From Vibrio aerogenes (GTDB taxonomy: Bacteria > Pseudomonadota > Gammaproteobacteria > Enterobacterales > Vibrionaceae), in NCBI RefSeq assembly GCF_024346755.1, contig NZ_AP024863.1, positions 1-64,000 on the forward strand: DNA of 64,000 bases. The letters are read 5' to 3'. Numbering within the stretch: the stretch's first letter is position 1; every line of letters starts with the position of its first letter. Of this stretch, positions 14,238 to 24,299 are shown in pieces. The notes beneath the pieces are model-generated. The model saw only the letters and a list, made by a program, of their open reading frames with translations, was not told where the DNA came from and did no database searches. The position numbers were made by a program, and so were the translations under genes.

Positions 14238-17059
14238 TCCGGGTATTAACCGGCAAAAGCGGTGTCACTGAATATTTGGTGAAAGGCAACAAAGCCGGCA
14301 GAGCATTGTCGAGAGATGAGCTGGACGAGCGAATTTGTATCGATGGCAACCTGGAGATGACGGATTTTTTGATCCAGCGTCAGTACGATGCCGGAAGGAC
14401 TGAAAACTATTACCACATTACCCTGAGTTTTGCAGAAAAGGACATTGAGCCGCGCCGTATTGAAGCCGCTTATCAGCAATATAAGCAGAGCATTCTGGCA
14501 GCGTATGATAGCGATGAGTATCACTGCTATGCAGAAATTCATTATCCGAAGGTTCAGTCCTATCTCAATCAGCAAACCGGTGAACGTGTCGAGCGCTTTC
14601 CCCATGTGCATATGATTCTTCCCAAACAGAACCTGCTGTCCGGGCTGAACTTCAATCCTTTTGGTTTTTATCAGTCAAATGTGGCGTATTTTTCCGCGAT
14701 TCAGGAAAAAATCAATCAGGATCACGGGCTCATCTCGCCTTACGATCGGCGCCGGGAGGCGGATCAGTTTGGAGTCAGGGCTGACCTGATGTCGCGCTAT
14801 ATCGGCGATTCGTTCAAAGGTGCGAATAAAACCTTTCGTCAACAGCTATTGAAAGACATGACTTCCCGGAATATTCGCACCATGCCGGCGTTTGCGTCAC
14901 TGCTTGCGGAATACGGTGAGGTGGCGGTGGCTCATCAGGGAAAAGACCGCCAGTACTTTAAGGTTCGTCTGCCCGGAAAAAGTCAGTTTATCCGCCTGAA
15001 AGACGCATGTTTCAGCCATGGGTTTATCGTCAATCGTACCATCAAGAATCAGAAGCCCGGTTATGACATGCTGGAAGAGCAGGTCAGGGAATGGGAGCAG
15101 CGAAAGAGCCGGGAAGTGAAATATATTCACGCGGCTTCGCCCAAAATTCGTCAGGAATACAACGCAATTCATACAGCGCAGGAAAAAGAGGAGTATCTGC
15201 ATGTCAAATCAAGCGAGTTCTACGCACGCTACAGAGGTGCGGCAAAAAGTGATTTTCAGCCGCGAAGACGGCAAAGCCGTATTCAGTCCGGTGCTGCTTT
15301 CAGCGCATCCGGAAGATTTACCACCACACCCGTCGGCCTGCCAGGTTTGTCCGAACTCCATGTGGCTCAACCAGAACGACGGCGGGGAAGTGAAGCTTCA
15401 GAACTACTGCATGATCATGCGGCGCATCGTGTACTCCCCGCAGGAGCCGGTGATCATCACCGATTGCGACGGGCTGGAAATGGGCGCCGGAGAAGAGTAG
15501 CGCATTCACCGGCTGGCCGTATCAGTCATGCTGCCGTTAGCGTGCCCCAAAACCACGGCCACTCAAAGGTTCAGGCAATTCTGAATTCATACCTTCAGCA
15601 GAATGGACACCGGATATTCAGGGAGCTGAGCCGGAACCCGCTTCGTCAAACGCTGGCTTCCCATCGCCGGGAGCAGTTTTTACTTCACTCAATCATGTAT
15701 AAACACTACCGGCATGATCCGACGGTTCATCCGGTGCAGGTGTTTCAGTTTTTGCAACACAGAGAAAGACAAATCAATATGTTCGAATCCACCGAAACCA
15801 GAAAACGCACTCAGGAAGACAGAGAAAATTCATTGGCACCGGGGGCGTATTTCACCTCCTATGATGAACTGTTCAAACGTATCGAAAGACAGAAACATTT
15901 ACAGAAAGAGCTGGCAACCAGCCTGGAAAATATTGTGGCCAGACAGCTGAAAAGCGCAGATCCGAAACAGGCGGCGGAAGTTGAATTTTTTGATAAAACC
16001 ACCGGTGATGCGGTATTCAAAGACCGGGGCCGCCGGATTGTCATGGCAGATAAAACCCCGCAGCCGGAACATACTGCCGCAGCCCTGATGATCGCCGCTG
16101 AGAAGTTCGGCAAGGTGAAAGTCTCAGGGACAGAGGCTTTTCAGGAACAGGTACTGGATATTGCTGTGGCGAAAGATTTAAACCTCGTTTTTGCCAACCG
16201 GGATTTACAGGCGCGGTTTGTGGCACTGAAAAAGCAGCATCAGTTAAAGCAGGGAGAAACACCATACAACACGCTGGAAGGTATCACGCCGGAAAGTATG
16301 GCGGCTTCCGGCAAGCATCAGCAGCAGAACCCGGAAAGCCGTGCGGTGAAGCCGGATACCCCGGGGCAGGGTACAGAAAGTCAGCCGGATACGGCTCAAA
16401 CCATGTCAGTCAACAGTCCGGATCCGGCTTTCGGTCAAACTGTTACTGCATTGGGTGATGCCCGGTATCTGCATGATGAAAAGCAGTCTATGAGTTTTTA
16501 TGTCACCTTTGCCGATGGCCAGACCATTTGGGGCGCAGGGCTGAAAGATGCGGTGAAAGCAACCCATCTGAAACCCGGGGATGTCGCAGATATTCAAAAG
16601 ACCGGGACTTATACAGATGTGGAAGTCAGCAAACGCGTCTTCCGTGAAGATGGTACGTTTTCTCACAATGAAACCATCGCTGCAAAGCGTGCGGACTGGC
16701 AGATTAAGGTGCTGAGCCGTCAGGATACGGACACTATCGATTCCGGAGCCGTCCGGGATCAGGCCGGTGCGATCCCGGAAAAAGCATCGGATAAGCAGCC
16801 GGAAACGATTCATGTCTCTTTTGAAAATACAGCGCATAAGACAGTTCGGGTGTGTTTCAGTCATCAGCCTGATGAGGCAGCATTATCGGCTATCCGGCAG
16901 AGCGATGCTTTTCTGCGTCACTATTCGGTGGATGAGATTAAATCCGGCAATTTGGATCGGCAAAAAGCGGGGATGGATAATCCGGTGAATCGGGTGTACG
17001 ACACTTCGGGGAATGCGGTTTCTGTTGCGTCAAATCAGGCTCAGGTCAGTAAGCTGTGA
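14231..17059 (+). CDS. Relaxase with C-terminal LPD7-like domain
   Basis: 942 aa. Residues 1 to about 330 look like a relaxase: the histidine motif HVHMILPK near 126 and a basic helical tail match MOB_P/MOB_Q-type enzymes that nick oriT and pilot the strand. Residues about 425-600 are again coding-like and include an LPD7-like region (around FDKTTGDAVFKDRGRRIVMA, about 580-660). Residues about 335-425 are an Arg/His/Gly-rich stretch that looks out of frame; a separate 99-aa gene runs there in the +1 frame. The ORF has no stop across it, so either true overprinting or an insertion kept in frame. Confidence 0.8.
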   Translation: MLVRVLTGKSGVTEYLVKGNKAGRALSRDELDERICIDGNLEMTDFLIQRQYDAGRTENYYHITLSFAEKDIEPRRIEAAYQQYKQSILAAYDSDEYHCYAEIHYPKVQSYLNQQTGERVERFPHVHMILPKQNLLSGLNFNPFGFYQSNVAYFSAIQEKINQDHGLISPYDRRREADQFGVRADLMSRYIGDSFKGANKTFRQQLLKDMTSRNIRTMPAFASLLAEYGEVAVAHQGKDRQYFKVRLPGKSQFIRLKDACFSHGFIVNRTIKNQKPGYDMLEEQVREWEQRKSREVKYIHAASPKIRQEYNAIHTAQEKEEYLHVKSSEFYARYRGAAKSDFQPRRRQSRIQSGAAFSASGRFTTTPVGLPGLSELHVAQPERRRGSEASELLHDHAAHRVLPAGAGDHHRLRRAGNGRRRRVAHSPAGRISHAAVSVPQNHGHSKVQAILNSYLQQNGHRIFRELSRNPLRQTLASHRREQFLLHSIMYKHYRHDPTVHPVQVFQFLQHRERQINMFESTETRKRTQEDRENSLAPGAYFTSYDELFKRIERQKHLQKELATSLENIVARQLKSADPKQAAEVEFFDKTTGDAVFKDRGRRIVMADKTPQPEHTAAALMIAAEKFGKVKVSGTEAFQEQVLDIAVAKDLNLVFANRDLQARFVALKKQHQLKQGETPYNTLEGITPESMAASGKHQQQNPESRAVKPDTPGQGTESQPDTAQTMSVNSPDPAFGQTVTALGDARYLHDEKQSMSFYVTFADGQTIWGAGLKDAVKATHLKPGDVADIQKTGTYTDVEVSKRVFREDGTFSHNETIAAKRADWQIKVLSRQDTDTIDSGAVRDQAGAIPEKASDKQPETIHVSFENTAHKTVRVCFSHQPDEAALSAIRQSDAFLRHYSVDEIKSGNLDRQKAGMDNPVNRVYDTSGNAVSVASNQAQVSKL
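15201..15500 (+). CDS. Cys-motif protein overprinted within the relaxase gene
   Basis: 99 aa in the +1 frame relative to the relaxase. It starts at ATG 15201 after AAAGAGGAG with 7-nt spacing, a strong ribosome site. The protein reads as genuine: CQVCPNSMW, then YCMIM and ITDCDG, a four-Cys pattern typical of small metal-binding or Fe-S proteins. The relaxase frame over the same DNA is low-complexity, so this frame is probably the one under selection. Function unknown; its position suggests a transfer-linked role. Confidence 0.65.
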   Translation: MSNQASSTHATEVRQKVIFSREDGKAVFSPVLLSAHPEDLPPHPSACQVCPNSMWLNQNDGGEVKLQNYCMIMRRIVYSPQEPVIITDCDGLEMGAGEE

Positions 17060-17260
17060 AGTCAGAAAGAAGCGTTGATTTACCCTGAGCGGAGATGCTG
17101 AGTGCGTATTGGATCGGCTGCAATCACACACCTTTCTGTGAAACAGAACAGTGTATCATTAATTTGTCTCATTCATGAGAAAATGCTCAGATCGCTCTTG
17201 ATCAATCGCATCCCCGTGTTAAATTCCCGCGCAAATCAGATTTGATAAAAATAATAATTT

Positions 17261-17290
17261 CCGTGAGGCCGGCGGCTACCGGCCTCACGG
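17261..17290 (+). promoter_or_regulatory. Strong 12-bp hairpin in a gene leader
   Basis: CCGTGAGGCCGG (17261-17272), a 6-nt loop, then CCGGCCTCACGG (17279-17290), perfect. No T-run follows, so it is not a normal terminator. It is 50 bp before the ATG at 17341 and resembles in place and GGCC-rich core the leader hairpins at 6281 and 9992. Confidence 0.6.
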
Positions 17291-17340
17291 AGCACCATAA
17301 CAAACGCAGTAATATCAACAAAACCAGTTGGAGGCTTGTA

Positions 17341-17643
17341 ATGGATAGTTCGAATTCTATCAATTACCATAAATTATTCAATGGCTTATCTTATCTATTA
17401 AACAGTTTAAAGCCATTCTTTTCTGATCTGTCAGAGAAAGAACTGCAGTGTCTGTTTCTTCATTCGGTCGGCGTGAAGCGGGCTTGTATTGCGGAGCAGA
17501 TGAAGATTCGTCCACACAGTGTCGGCAGTTGCCTGGGGCGGGTGGCCGATAAACTGGAAACCACACCGGAGCAACTGCCGTTGATCTATCACACCCGGGT
17601 ATTAAGCAGTGTACTGATGTCAGTGCCACATCTGCCGGGTTAA
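17341..17643 (+). CDS. Small LuxR-type HTH protein
   Basis: 100 aa from ATG 17341, preceded by GGAGG. Residues about 27-75 match a GerE/LuxR HTH (LSEKELQCLFLHSVG then IAEQMKIRPHSVGSCL). It lacks a receiver or ligand domain, so it acts as a stand-alone DNA-binding module. Located downstream of the relaxase behind its own hairpin leader and followed by a terminator, so it is probably a separate unit regulating plasmid genes. Confidence 0.7.
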   Translation: MDSSNSINYHKLFNGLSYLLNSLKPFFSDLSEKELQCLFLHSVGVKRACIAEQMKIRPHSVGSCLGRVADKLETTPEQLPLIYHTRVLSSVLMSVPHLPG

Positions 17644-17690
17644 TGGCGGAGAGTTTTAAATCTCTTTAAGGATTGGATCTGATTTTGAGG

Positions 17691-17715
17691 AAGCCGGGGA
17701 GACCCGGCTTTTTTG
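17691..17715 (+). terminator. Rho-independent terminator after the LuxR-type gene
   Basis: AAGCCGGG (17691-17698), loop GAGA, CCCGGCTT (17703-17710), then T-run. It ends the unit starting at 17341. Confidence 0.85.
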
Positions 17716-17960
17716 TAACCATGCTTATGGAAGTAAGTGGTGCTGGGGTGGATCCCCAGTTAATTCTGGAAAAATGGACACATCCGGTGCAAAACTGGAA
17801 TTTAACGCTGTCGCAGTTAAGCATCCATTTTCCAGCCCGGCTGAATAAACATCTGGATTTGTGAAAATGAGCGTGACACAGAATTATGAACAGTCTCCGG
17901 GAAAATGGGTAACTGTCAGATCAGGTCTGAGCTAGTACAAATTAACCGAATAGATCACTT
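17716..17960. repeat. Boundary region with 40-bp element, copy 1 (17901-17939)
   Basis: Intergenic stretch between the mobilization region and the restriction operon. It holds a segment at 17901-17939 ending GGTCTGAGCTAGTACA that is about 80% identical to 47677-47715, same orientation. It lies 20 bp from the last gene of the restriction operon. It could be the scar or end of a mobile element; nothing else is seen. Confidence 0.45.
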
Positions 17961-19289
17961 TTACTCAAATTCATCTAAAGAGCCTGAAACATTACCTTGC
18001 TCTATAGCACCAAGTCCATATTTCCCAACTAATACAGGACACTCCATTTTGATTGAAATGGTCATACTGCGACCAGGAACTCCCTCTTCTCTTCTATGCT
18101 CACCGCTAGCACTTGCAGATAGTTTCGTATAGAAGCCATTGTCAAAATCAAAGTGCTCAATACTAATATCTTCGACATATTCAAAAATCGTATCTGATTC
18201 AGCAATAGCACCAGAAGTCCCATCACAATTCAAAATATCGTAAGGATCATTTTCGATTTCTTCTTTGGCATACTCCGCAAGCCTGTCACCAGTTACCAAC
18301 TCAAATGGTTCTCCTTCAAATAACATCTCAAAATGACCAAAGATCATATCTGCTGAAAAGTCTTCATTTTCTGAGTCTTCATCCAACACTATCTGTTCAA
18401 GTCGTTTCGCTAATTCGTCATCATAATAAACGTACTTAACTTGATCTAAGGTTTCATTATTAAATTTTTTGTCATCGAGAAGAGATTCAAAATTATCATA
18501 ACCAAACAATGCGGCTACTATTTTCCCGCTAGTATTTAGAGAAACAACAATACCATCTTCTTTTAAACTCGCTTCGACTTGCGACATCAGCGAATATGCT
18601 GAAGGGAAACGATGAGAAGCAAGTGTAGCTCTAGCTTTAGCACTATCCTTCTCAAACCGGATTTTATCCAATTCGGCTTGCTTTTCTTTTTTCTCTAGCT
18701 CCAGTTGGGCTGCTTTTGCTTCGTTTTCTTGTTGTTTAGCTTTATCTCTCGCTTCTTTAGCCTTAGCTTCAAGCCGTTCAGTTCTAAGCTTCATATGCTC
18801 TAATACTGCATTTTTCTTATCGATTTTTTGCTGTATTAGTTTTGCCCTTTCATCGACATCCTGCTGGACCAGTTGTTCTAGGAAAGGCTTATCCTGATTA
18901 GCTCTCAATTTTGCTTTATTTAATTCCTCTTGCTGATCTATCTTCAGTTTTTCACCATCAACAGCTTGTTTATGTAGTTTTTCATTAGCCCAATGCTGAA
19001 CAAATTTAATGACAAACGATATCCATGGAAAAGCAAACAGGTAAAACAAAGCGATAAGTAACGGTACGAAAAAAAGCCGATTGAATTCCCAGAATGGTGT
19101 ATATGACAGGTAAATATAAAATGCACTAATTCGCTCCCACGGTTTCCCCTCTCCCCAAAAAAGCAGCGCTAGATTATTCCAGTTACAGATAATCCAAGAG
19201 CAAATAAACGTACCAATAAATGGGTCATTGATACGCGTTTTGGCATTTCCGGCAATTGCCGAACAGAGATCTTCAATAATCTTCAACAT
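17961..19289 (-). CDS. Membrane coiled-coil protein, last gene of the hsd-DUF262 operon
   Basis: 442 aa, not recognised. Two or three membrane helices occur in the first 105 residues (about 27-48 and 70-105). A long highly charged Lys/Glu/Gln coiled coil spans about 110-215 (ERLEAKAKEARDKAKQQENE). A C-terminal acidic globular domain (about 220-442) follows. Starts 19 bp after the DUF262+DUF1524 gene in the same direction, so it is part of the operon. A membrane anchor linked by a coiled coil to a cytoplasmic domain suggests a sensor or effector acting at the membrane. Confidence 0.7.
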   Translation of the reverse strand: MLKIIEDLCSAIAGNAKTRINDPFIGTFICSWIICNWNNLALLFWGEGKPWERISAFYIYLSYTPFWEFNRLFFVPLLIALFYLFAFPWISFVIKFVQHWANEKLHKQAVDGEKLKIDQQEELNKAKLRANQDKPFLEQLVQQDVDERAKLIQQKIDKKNAVLEHMKLRTERLEAKAKEARDKAKQQENEAKAAQLELEKKEKQAELDKIRFEKDSAKARATLASHRFPSAYSLMSQVEASLKEDGIVVSLNTSGKIVAALFGYDNFESLLDDKKFNNETLDQVKYVYYDDELAKRLEQIVLDEDSENEDFSADMIFGHFEMLFEGEPFELVTGDRLAEYAKEEIENDPYDILNCDGTSGAIAESDTIFEYVEDISIEHFDFDNGFYTKLSASASGEHRREEGVPGRSMTISIKMECPVLVGKYGLGAIEQGNVSGSLDEFE

Positions 19290-19308
19290 TGTTCCGTGTC
19301 ATCCTCAA

Positions 19309-21198
19309 TTACGCCTGATTGCGCAGCACCTTAATCATCTCTCTTTCATGATTTTGGATATGGGTATATCCAGGTTCATCTGGCCCCCAATTGTCATAGC
19401 TCATCATAATCGCTTGCTTTAAGCTCTCTGCTCGTTTGTTCTCTCGATAGAATTTCTTCTTATCTGCTGGAGAGTAGTTACTGAGCTTAGAGTTGTTACT
19501 CGGTGAAATTAAACAAAGGTTGCCAAACCGATCGACATCCTTCATAGCTTCATACCCTGATGGGTCTTTCTGTGGGAAATAGTGTTCAACAGACGTTCGG
19601 AATGAGAACTGAAAATTATCTAACTGTTTGCCTAATTGAGCCCGACCAATGCCGTCAAAGGCTTGCCCTTTCACTAAATGCTTCCACAGCAAGTAATCCA
19701 AACGGTTAAAAATAAAGTTTTGCACTGCCGTTCCGGTATCAAGCACTTCAGAATCAAACTTGTCACCAGAACCACAAATCTCATCAAGATATTTATCGCT
19801 TAGCGCTTCCAATTGCTTTAGGTATTGCTCACCACTCACGTCTAAGTCATTTGGACTAGCTAATGAGCCTACAATCGCCAATGCATCATTTAGCCAACGC
19901 TTATAAGTTTGTGCAGGGTTCGATACGTGGAACATAGACAGTATCATCGCCAGTTGTTGATTGACCTCGTTACTCTCATCCTTACCAAATGAGGTAATGT
20001 AGTTAAAACTGTCCGCGTATTTTTCCAGCGTTAACAAACTCCACTTCTCATCAAAGTCTCGTTTAACGATATATCGGTCGAACAAAATACGGTATTTCAA
20101 CAGATTAAATACAAACTCAGTCGGTTCTACCCTTAGCTTATGACTATCGTCACAAAATGCATCAAGCAGCTTTTTATCGTCCAAAGAAACGTTGTCATCC
20201 ATGGTGACTTTAAGAACGTGCAGTAAGAAATTAGAAAAATCGATTATCGATTCAAAGCGCTCTTCTTTTTCATTTTCAAGATCATCCGTTTTATCAGAAC
20301 GTTCTTTTTTGTGAATAATATTTAACAGCGTCATACCTTTTTCAGACTGCTTTGACTCACGGAAGTGCTTTTGAATCTCTGAGAAATCACTTGGAAAGGC
20401 TTGCCATTTATCACCAAATACCGCGGTTCGGATAGAAGGTTCAAAACCTAATTGAACATATCGCTTCATATTCGCGCAGGCATCCCAGATAGCCGAAAAA
20501 CAGTCGCGCGCTAGCTCGTTATCCGCATAAACTGACATCAAATTAGCTTTAAGCACCTCATGTTTTTCTAGCTGTTCACCGCGATTATTCATGATTTCAA
20601 AGTAATGGTTTAGATCGGTATCTTTGGGTACAGATACACGCAAAATCACTACATGTTCAAGCAGGTACTGGCAGAAGACAGCAATGTCTAACTTTTTCGT
20701 TTTAAAGTAGCGGTCAATAATATCGTAGGCAGCGTGAATACTCGGCTCCTCCGATTCACCGTGACCAGCGTTCTCATACAGATCACTCAATGCTCGCTCA
20801 GATTTCGGGCGACTATCGAAGGTTAAATTGAGTTCTAATTCATCTAATCTTGATTGATCTAACGATTGCTGGTTCTTTAAATAAGCCAACAAAATCGACA
20901 ACGTGGTATGACGCTGCTGCCCATCAATGGTTTCATAGACTTGAACTTGAGTATTTGGCTGACGTTCACGCTCATAAACCACTAAGCTACCGAGAAAATA
21001 ATCCTTCGCTTGTTCCTCAGCTCCCTCCTTCTTATCCGCCGCATCATAAATATCTTGGATAAGCTGTTCGATTTCTGGCACACCCCATGCGTAATTGCGC
21101 TGATAGATAGGAATGACATACCGACTCAATGGTTCAAAGAGCTTTTTAATCGTTAATGGCTGTAGATCTTTATCGTTATTGTTCATTGGGGGTGCCAT
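19309..21198 (-). CDS. DUF262 + DUF1524 (HNH) protein, GmrSD/SspE-like
   Basis: 629 aa. The N-terminal DUF262 domain has [12 protein letters not shown] (about 28-39) and the ETIDGQQR motif (near 90). The C-terminus has a DUF1524 HNH-like nuclease region: VEHYFPQ near 537 and [19 protein letters not shown] about 25 residues later. The same architecture is found in type IV GmrSD enzymes and SspE, which sense modified DNA and cleave or nick it. Overlaps the upstream DUF262 gene by 23 bp, so the two are translationally coupled. Confidence 0.85.
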   Translation of the reverse strand: MAPPMNNNDKDLQPLTIKKLFEPLSRYVIPIYQRNYAWGVPEIEQLIQDIYDAADKKEGAEEQAKDYFLGSLVVYERERQPNTQVQVYETIDGQQRHTTLSILLAYLKNQQSLDQSRLDELELNLTFDSRPKSERALSDLYENAGHGESEEPSIHAAYDIIDRYFKTKKLDIAVFCQYLLEHVVILRVSVPKDTDLNHYFEIMNNRGEQLEKHEVLKANLMSVYADNELARDCFSAIWDACANMKRYVQLGFEPSIRTAVFGDKWQAFPSDFSEIQKHFRESKQSEKGMTLLNIIHKKERSDKTDDLENEKEERFESIIDFSNFLLHVLKVTMDDNVSLDDKKLLDAFCDDSHKLRVEPTEFVFNLLKYRILFDRYIVKRDFDEKWSLLTLEKYADSFNYITSFGKDESNEVNQQLAMILSMFHVSNPAQTYKRWLNDALAIVGSLASPNDLDVSGEQYLKQLEALSDKYLDEICGSGDKFDSEVLDTGTAVQNFIFNRLDYLLWKHLVKGQAFDGIGRAQLGKQLDNFQFSFRTSVEHYFPQKDPSGYEAMKDVDRFGNLCLISPSNNSKLSNYSPADKKKFYRENKRAESLKQAIMMSYDNWGPDEPGYTHIQNHEREMIKVLRNQA

Positions 21199-22516
21199 AA
21201 ATCATTGAGTGAATCGAGTGTTCTACGTGCTTGGCGTTATTGAAACGGATTTGCTCAACAACGAGTGGCTGAAATGAGAGAACCTGCTGAGGATGAATTG
21301 CTTTACGGATCACGCGAAATAGACTCGTACCGTCAAAGCCACGCGCATAATTATCGATGGATTCCATCCCTATGCGCTGCAAGTTAAGGCGTAAATAATA
21401 TGCCCAGCGATAACAAATTTTCGCGGCGTTTTCGAGTTCGATAGCGCCAAATTTATCGAAGTAGTACATCACTGCACACATAAATAGGTTTCTAACGTAT
21501 CGGTCGCCTTTTCTACACATCTTTTCATTAACCGCATAGTCTTCGATAAACATGTGCAACAGACCATTTTGATCATTAAACAACTGCTTATGGATAACGA
21601 TATAGTGCTGAATGTACTCAAAAAAGCGTTGTCCGTTAATCATGGTTTGATTAACTTGAAAAGGGTAGCTCTTAAGCTGTTTATCCCATTTTCGAACCGG
21701 ATCTGCGTTGTAACTAGTTACGGCATAATCAAGGGCGAGCATCGATTCCGCATAGGCATAATGCGTCGTTTCTAGGTTAATGCCTTTAAATACGTCAATG
21801 TTGTGACGACTAAATTGAATACCATAATCACCATCCACCCAACGGCGCATCCGGAATAAGAACTCGCCCATGATCGTATGCAAGTTTACCGATTCATCAT
21901 CAGGGTTGACGCCTTGTTCCCACAGCTCAACATGATGCAGGCGCTCACTCTGCTGCGAAGAATCCATCATTTCCCGCAGATGGTAGGCTTTAAGCAAATC
22001 ATAAGGTGCCAACGCTTTACCACGTGCATTTTGAGAATCAAAAAACTGAAAGGCTTCACTAAGGTTATCCAGTGTCACTTCAATGAGCTCACATTTGTTT
22101 AGGACAAACTCAAGCAGTAACTGTTTATCACTTTCCGATAAACCCACAAAACGCTCATGTATGATCTGAGCATTGTGCTTGAGGTTTTGAATGCTGATGG
22201 AAGAGGTGAATTGACGTTCGAGTAAGGTTGGAGAGATATGCTGCTGATTTGGGTCTAAAACCGCACAAATCAGGGTTAAGGTCAGCAAGCGCTGCTGACC
22301 ATCCACAATATCGAAATGACTGCCGTCATCCTTTTCCTGATGCAATACCACCGTACCAAGGCAGTAACACGACTTGGTACGGTGATTCAGAATATCGTCA
22401 ATCAGTTGGTTAACGTGTTTGGGCAACCATTTATAAGGGCGTTGGTATTTTGGAATTTCTAGCTTCCGTTTCAACAACTCTGAAATAGTTTGTACCTGAT
22501 TTGAACGGATAGCCAC
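21176..22516 (-). CDS. DUF262-only protein
   Basis: 446 aa. DUF262 features: [22 protein letters not shown] at about 18-39, the [11 protein letters not shown] motif at about 70-80, and a long helical C-terminal region without an HNH signature. DUF262 has a ParB/sulfiredoxin-like fold that binds or hydrolyses NTP. Being nuclease-less, it may regulate or pair with the DUF1524-bearing partner next to it. It starts directly after hsdS (2-bp gap), so the pair is embedded in the restriction operon. Confidence 0.82.
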   Translation of the reverse strand: MAIRSNQVQTISELLKRKLEIPKYQRPYKWLPKHVNQLIDDILNHRTKSCYCLGTVVLHQEKDDGSHFDIVDGQQRLLTLTLICAVLDPNQQHISPTLLERQFTSSISIQNLKHNAQIIHERFVGLSESDKQLLLEFVLNKCELIEVTLDNLSEAFQFFDSQNARGKALAPYDLLKAYHLREMMDSSQQSERLHHVELWEQGVNPDDESVNLHTIMGEFLFRMRRWVDGDYGIQFSRHNIDVFKGINLETTHYAYAESMLALDYAVTSYNADPVRKWDKQLKSYPFQVNQTMINGQRFFEYIQHYIVIHKQLFNDQNGLLHMFIEDYAVNEKMCRKGDRYVRNLFMCAVMYYFDKFGAIELENAAKICYRWAYYLRLNLQRIGMESIDNYARGFDGTSLFRVIRKAIHPQQVLSFQPLVVEQIRFNNAKHVEHSIHSMIYGTPNEQ

Positions 22517-22518
22517 GG

Positions 22519-24297
22519 TTACAGAGCCTGTTCAACAATAGAATTCGTTAATTTCAACCGTGTTTTTTGGCTATGACGTACATGTTGTTTTAGGTCTTCG
22601 CAAACGCCCATGAGTTCATTAACCATGCTAACGATTCTAAACTGCTCTTCCAAAGGAGGGGTTGGTAGAACAATTGAACGACTCTTGGTGACAGAAATAT
22701 TGTCTTGCCCTGCTGTACCAATTAGTTCAATGGAATCCAAAAAGGTCCCTGCCATTAGATAAGTATATATATATTGATTAAACAATCTCTCTATTGGTCT
22801 AAAGAATACAATTGCTTGGTTGCAGTTCCATTCAGGATAACTATCAGGGATGACAGCAATTTTTCCTAGTGGTGGACCAACAATATTCATCACTACGTCA
22901 CCAGGATATAGTATCGATCTAGCTAGCTTTGATGAATGATAATCCGGATCAACAAACTGAGAATTATACTCAAAGTCAATTTTTTGATTGCGGATGTTAT
23001 ATACCTTCAGATATGGGACGCCAGCCTGCTCATGAAAAATACTTTTCGGTGGAGTAGAACCGGAAGTAATCCCATGACAAATATCATCCAGCCTGCACCA
23101 CTCCCACCCATCCGGCAGTTCAAACGGCTTTTCATCATCCGCAATCGGCGGTAACGCTTTTTGCTTTTTGATTTTCTTATCTTTCACCAACTGAGCTTTC
23201 TCTTTAGCAATACGCTCAAGCAGCACAGAAGCTGATTCATCCGCAGGATTCTGTGGTACCAATTTACCCATAACCGCTAGTTGCAGAATGGTTTGTTTCA
23301 ACTGGTCGATGCTCTCTTCAGTAGTGAATAAGGTATCGAAATGGGCGCTGATGCGTTGCCAGTTTTCCATTAACTCTTCAGCATTTTTGCTGTTGGTTAA
23401 GGTTGCCAACAGGGTTTCAACCAACACCTGATGCGCTGTAATACTGGCTTCGGTTTGCTGTTCCAGTTGGTCGCAGAGCTTCATCAGTTCATCGACTTTG
23501 GCGACGATGCGGTGCTGTTCTTTTAGCGGAGGAATTGGAATAACAAATTTAGATATATTCCCCATACTTAGATTTGGTCTGGCGTTATCTACCTGTTTAT
23601 CATACATATATGAAACACAAGTATTGCTATTAAAAAATGTCAGGAAGAATCCAGAACTCACTTGTTGTGGAAAAGAGCGAATGAGGCATACGGCTTGATT
23701 AATATTAGCAATATCATCAATGTTATATAGTGCTGTTCTTCCGATAGAGGCACCAACGATATTCATTAGAAAATCATCTTTTCTTAAAATCGAACGAGGC
23801 TCAATTTCATTGAATTTTTGTTCTACATACTTTTTTTTATCAAGTAGAAGTTCAAACGCTCCTACATTTTCACTCGTAACGAAAAGAATATCTTCAGGAT
23901 TTTCTGTATAACTAACCCCTTGCCATTTTGGAGATGAACCTTTAGTAATAAGTTCACATATACTTTCTAGTCTTGAAAAACACCAACCTTTAGGTAATTT
24001 AAAAGGAATATCCTTCTCTGAAATATTGGGGAGTTTTTTAGGTTTTTTTATCTTATTATCTTTAACCAACTGAGCTTTTTCTTTCTCTATTCTTTCAAGC
24101 AGAGCTGAAGCTGGCTCATCATTTGGATCTTGCGGCACTAACTTACCTCGCACCGCCAATTCTAAAATCAGCTCACGCAGTTTTTTAATGCCATATAAAT
24201 CGAGTTTACTGCTGGTACCACGACCCGCGGTTGATTTGGTTTGAACAGCAGAAGTCCAGATATCAATATGTTGGGTGATTAAGCTTTCTACCGACAT
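22519..24297 (-). CDS. hsdS: Type I restriction specificity subunit
   Basis: 592 aa with two target-recognition domains, each introduced by a near-identical conserved block (GKLVPQ...ASALLERIEKEKAQL and GKLVPQ...ASVLLERIAKEKAQL). Each ends in a helical block (LKEQHRIVAKVDELMKLCDQL near 270; LEEQFRIVSMVNELMGVCEDL near 560). The two half-sites of the DNA target are set by these domains. It follows hsdM without a gap. The repeated blocks are possible recombination points for swapping specificity. Confidence 0.95.
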   Translation of the reverse strand: MSVESLITQHIDIWTSAVQTKSTAGRGTSSKLDLYGIKKLRELILELAVRGKLVPQDPNDEPASALLERIEKEKAQLVKDNKIKKPKKLPNISEKDIPFKLPKGWCFSRLESICELITKGSSPKWQGVSYTENPEDILFVTSENVGAFELLLDKKKYVEQKFNEIEPRSILRKDDFLMNIVGASIGRTALYNIDDIANINQAVCLIRSFPQQVSSGFFLTFFNSNTCVSYMYDKQVDNARPNLSMGNISKFVIPIPPLKEQHRIVAKVDELMKLCDQLEQQTEASITAHQVLVETLLATLTNSKNAEELMENWQRISAHFDTLFTTEESIDQLKQTILQLAVMGKLVPQNPADESASVLLERIAKEKAQLVKDKKIKKQKALPPIADDEKPFELPDGWEWCRLDDICHGITSGSTPPKSIFHEQAGVPYLKVYNIRNQKIDFEYNSQFVDPDYHSSKLARSILYPGDVVMNIVGPPLGKIAVIPDSYPEWNCNQAIVFFRPIERLFNQYIYTYLMAGTFLDSIELIGTAGQDNISVTKSRSIVLPTPPLEEQFRIVSMVNELMGVCEDLKQHVRHSQKTRLKLTNSIVEQAL

Positions 24298-24299
24298 GC

